From Actinomycetales bacterium (GTDB lineage Bacteria; Actinomycetota; Actinomycetes; Actinomycetales; JAHECE01), in contig JAHECE010000319.1 in NCBI GenBank assembly GCA_024641895.1, positions 1 through 31,202 of the forward strand: a stretch of DNA of 31,202 nucleotides, written 5' to 3'. Below are positions 29,371 to 31,202 of this stretch, in pieces; positions within the stretch are counted from its first letter, which is position 1, and each line of letters begins with the position of its first letter. The position numbers were made by a program, and so were the translations under genes. Under the pieces are notes generated by a model. The model saw only the letters and a program-made list of their open reading frames with translations. It searched no databases and was not told where the DNA came from.

Positions 29371-31030
29371 TGAGCACTCCCCTCAACGGCGCCCGTATCG
29401 GCGGTGGCGCCGGCGGCGTGCTCGTCCGGGCTTGTCGCGCCCGACTCGGCCGCGCCCCCGGCAGTGGTGTCGGTGGGATCGACGATCCCGACGGCGGAGA
29501 CCGCGAGACGGGGTTGAGCAGCTCGATGGCGGGCGCCGGGTAGAAGCCCAGGGCCAGCAGCGCGGCCACGAGCGGCGCCAGGAGCCACCGCTCACGTGAA
29601 CCGAGGTCGGGCGTCGGGGCGAGCGCGTCCTTGACCGGGCCGGTGAAGATCCGCTGGTAGGCGATCAGCACGTACAGCGCCGCGATGATGACGCCTGCGG
29701 TGGCGACGACACCCGCCGGCACCGAGCGGGCGTACGTGCCGATGAGCACCAGGAACTCGGGCGCGAACCCGGACAGGCCGGGCAGGGCGACGCTTGCGAG
29801 ACCGGCCACGAGGAACATGCCGGCGAGCACCGGCGTCACGCGCTGCATCCCGCCGTACCGGGCGACGTCCTGGGTACCGACGCGCGCCGTGAGCATCCCG
29901 CCGACCAGGAACAGCCCGGCCGTCGAGAGCCCGTGCGCCAGCATGTAGAGCCCGGCGCCCGTGACCGCCGTGCCGGTGAACGCGAAGATGCCGAGCACGA
30001 TGAAGCCGAAGTGCGAGACGGACGTGAACGCCACCAGTCGCATGAGGTCGCTCTGCCCGATCGCGACCAGCCCGCCGTAGATGATCGAGATCAGGGCCAG
30101 GACGATGATCACCGGGGCTGCCCAGCGGGCCGCGTTCGGGAACAGCGGCAGACAGATCGCGATCATTCCGAAGGTGCCGATCTTGTCCAGCACGCCCACG
30201 AGCAGGGTGGACGTTCCGGGTGTGCCCTGCTGGGCAGCCTCGGGCAGCCAGGTGTGCAGCGGCCACATGGGCGCCTTGACCGCGAAAGCGAAGAAGATGG
30301 CGACGAACAGCCAGCGCTCGTGAGCGGGCGCCAGCGTCAGCCCGGTGAGGTTGTCGAGCAGGAACCCCTCGGGGCCGCCCGGCCCGGCCACGTAGAGGGA
30401 GATCACAGCCGCCAGCATGATCAGGCCGCCGACGAGGCTGTACAGCAGGAACTTGACCGCCGCGTAACGCCGCCGCGGGCCCCCGTAGGCCCCGATGAGG
30501 AGGTAGACCGGGATGAGGACGGCCTCGAACACGACGTAGAAGAGGAACAGGTCCCGCGCGGCGAACACGGCGATGGTCAGCGCCTCGAGCGCGAGCACGA
30601 GCGCGACGTACCCGGCACGACGGCGGGCGCGCTCGGCGTCCGCCACCTCGGATGCGGCGGTGCCGGCCGCTGCCGAGTCCGCGACGGCCGGGGCGCCGGG
30701 GCCGCCACCGAGGTGACGCCACGACGAGACCAGGACGATCGGCACGAGGAAGGCCGCCAGCAGCACCATGAGCAGGCCGAGGCCGTTGACCCCGAGGGCA
30801 TAGCTCGCGCCGAGAGCCGGGATCCACGGCTGCTGCTCGACGAACTGCTGGTGGCCGGCGGCCTCGACGTCGAACCCGGCCGCCATCACCAGCGCGCCGC
30901 CGAGAACGACCAGCGAGACCGCGAGGCCGATGGGTTGCGCGTGCTTGCGCAGCGGCGTCACCAGCCACAGCAGCAGCGCTGCGATGAGCGGCACCACGAT
31001 CAGGATCGTGAGCCAGGGGAGAGTCTGCAT
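29367..31030 (-). CDS. nuoM: NADH-quinone oxidoreductase subunit M, with an apparent frameshift near the 3' end
   Basis: The antiporter-like complex I subunit M. From ATG 31030 (MQTLPWLTILIVVPL) the frame shows about fourteen membrane segments with AVKAPMWPLHTWLPEAAQQG, GTSTLLVGVLDKIGTFGM and RLVAFTSVSHFGFIVLGIF, all typical. After PAIELLNP (about 29510) the frame turns Pro/Ser/Arg-rich and, read on, runs antiparallel-like through nuoN to 27929 as a 1033-residue chimera. In the -1 frame a natural ending appears (RLAVSAVGIVDPTDTTAGG, then an acidic tail ending GAVEGSAQ) with TGA at 29367-29369 overlapping the nuoN GTG. One extra C in the CCCC run (GGGG at 29510-29513 on the plus strand) restores a normal 554-residue NuoM. 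A sequencing error, a real mutation or slippage are all possible. AAAGGT precedes the start. Confidence 0.88.
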
Positions 31031-31058
31031 CGATGTCTACCTTTTTCCTCTACCCGGC

Positions 31059-31202
31059 TCAGCCGCGCGCGACCAGGAGGACGACGAGGGCGATCACGGC
31101 CCCGGCGAGCACCATCGCCGCGTACGAACGGACGAAGCCGTTCTGGAGCGGCCGAAGTGCGGCACCGAGTCGCGAGACGGTCCCGGCGAGGCCGCTCAGC
31201 CC
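31059..31202 (-). CDS. nuoL: NADH-quinone oxidoreductase subunit L (partial, C-terminal 47 residues)
   Basis: Only the C-terminus is in the window. The minus strand reads GLSGLAGTVSRLGAALRPLQ, then NGFVRSYAAMVLAGAVIALV and a final hydrophobic VLLVARG before TGA. The QNGFVRSYA motif followed by a last transmembrane helix is the characteristic end of NuoL. It precedes nuoM by 28 bp in the expected L-M-N order, so the complex I operon continues beyond the window. Confidence 0.93.
   Translation of the reverse strand, partial: GLSGLAGTVSRLGAALRPLQNGFVRSYAAMVLAGAVIALVVLLVARG

Noticed and set aside
27929..31030. A single 1033-codon ORF covering nuoM and most of nuoN
   Set aside because: The last half is out of frame with nuoN and not protein-like; it results from the nuoM frameshift and is not a fusion protein.

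Overview
The window is a high-GC actinobacterial chromosome segment that is almost entirely core housekeeping sequence. The gene order (fusA-rpsG-rpsL, rpoC-rpoB, rplL-rplJ, rplA-rplK, nusG-secE-tRNA-Trp, aspartate aminotransferase, ADA-like deaminase, murB, a MaoC dehydratase pair, rpmG, tRNAs, yajQ, htpX, fprA-like reductase, polyprenyl synthase, nuoN-nuoM-nuoL) is the conserved actinobacterial ribosomal/RNA polymerase neighbourhood. GTG and TTG starts, a NusG with an acidic N-terminal extension, a Ddn-like protein of the F420-using family and an adrenodoxin-reductase-type FprA all fit actinobacteria. The protein texture and layout suggest Micrococcales, perhaps a Cellulomonadaceae relative; this genus-level guess is inference.

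Layout. Positions 1-1665 (minus) hold the 5' part of fusA, then rpsG and rpsL, served by a candidate promoter at 1919-1948. Positions 2065-4292 (plus) hold a two-gene accessory pair: a GPH/MelB-type sugar symporter and a ChbG/YdjC-type carbohydrate deacetylase. The pair is bounded by a 399-bp gap and a bidirectional terminator. Positions 4414-15854 (minus) carry rpoC, rpoB, rplL, rplJ, rplA, rplK, nusG and secE. The joints hold terminator/attenuator hairpins and two good sigma70-like promoters (before rplJ and before rpoB). tRNA-Trp follows at 15986-16058.

Positions 16198-18654 (plus) encode an aspartate aminotransferase and an adenosine-deaminase-family protein. Positions 18718-22377 (minus) read rpmG, two MaoC-type hydratases, an unrecognised 43-codon ORF, a YbjJ-like MFS transporter and murB, with start/stop overlaps at the last two joints. 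tRNA-Met, tRNA-Thr and tRNA-Tyr lie at 22444-22941 (minus), followed by yajQ (plus). Positions 23818-31202 (minus) hold htpX, a ferredoxin-NADP reductase, a Ddn-like F420 family protein, a polyprenyl diphosphate synthase, and the end of the complex I operon (nuoN, nuoM, partial nuoL).

How it fits together: the first half is gene expression machinery (elongation factor G, ribosomal proteins, RNA polymerase, NusG, SecE). The second half mixes cell-wall and fatty-acid steps with membrane redox chemistry: complex I and the prenyl tail of its likely quinone partner sit in one overlapping operon. The most notable anomaly is an apparent one-base frameshift near the 3' end of nuoM (GGGG at 29510-29513 on the plus strand). 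Other points worth checking are the sugar-transporter/deacetylase pair between two core blocks, the promoter abutting the rplL-rpoB terminator, an Asp-to-Thr change in the deaminase motif, and the small ORF before the MFS gene. I saw no CRISPR array, insertion sequence, prophage or clear undescribed multi-gene system.
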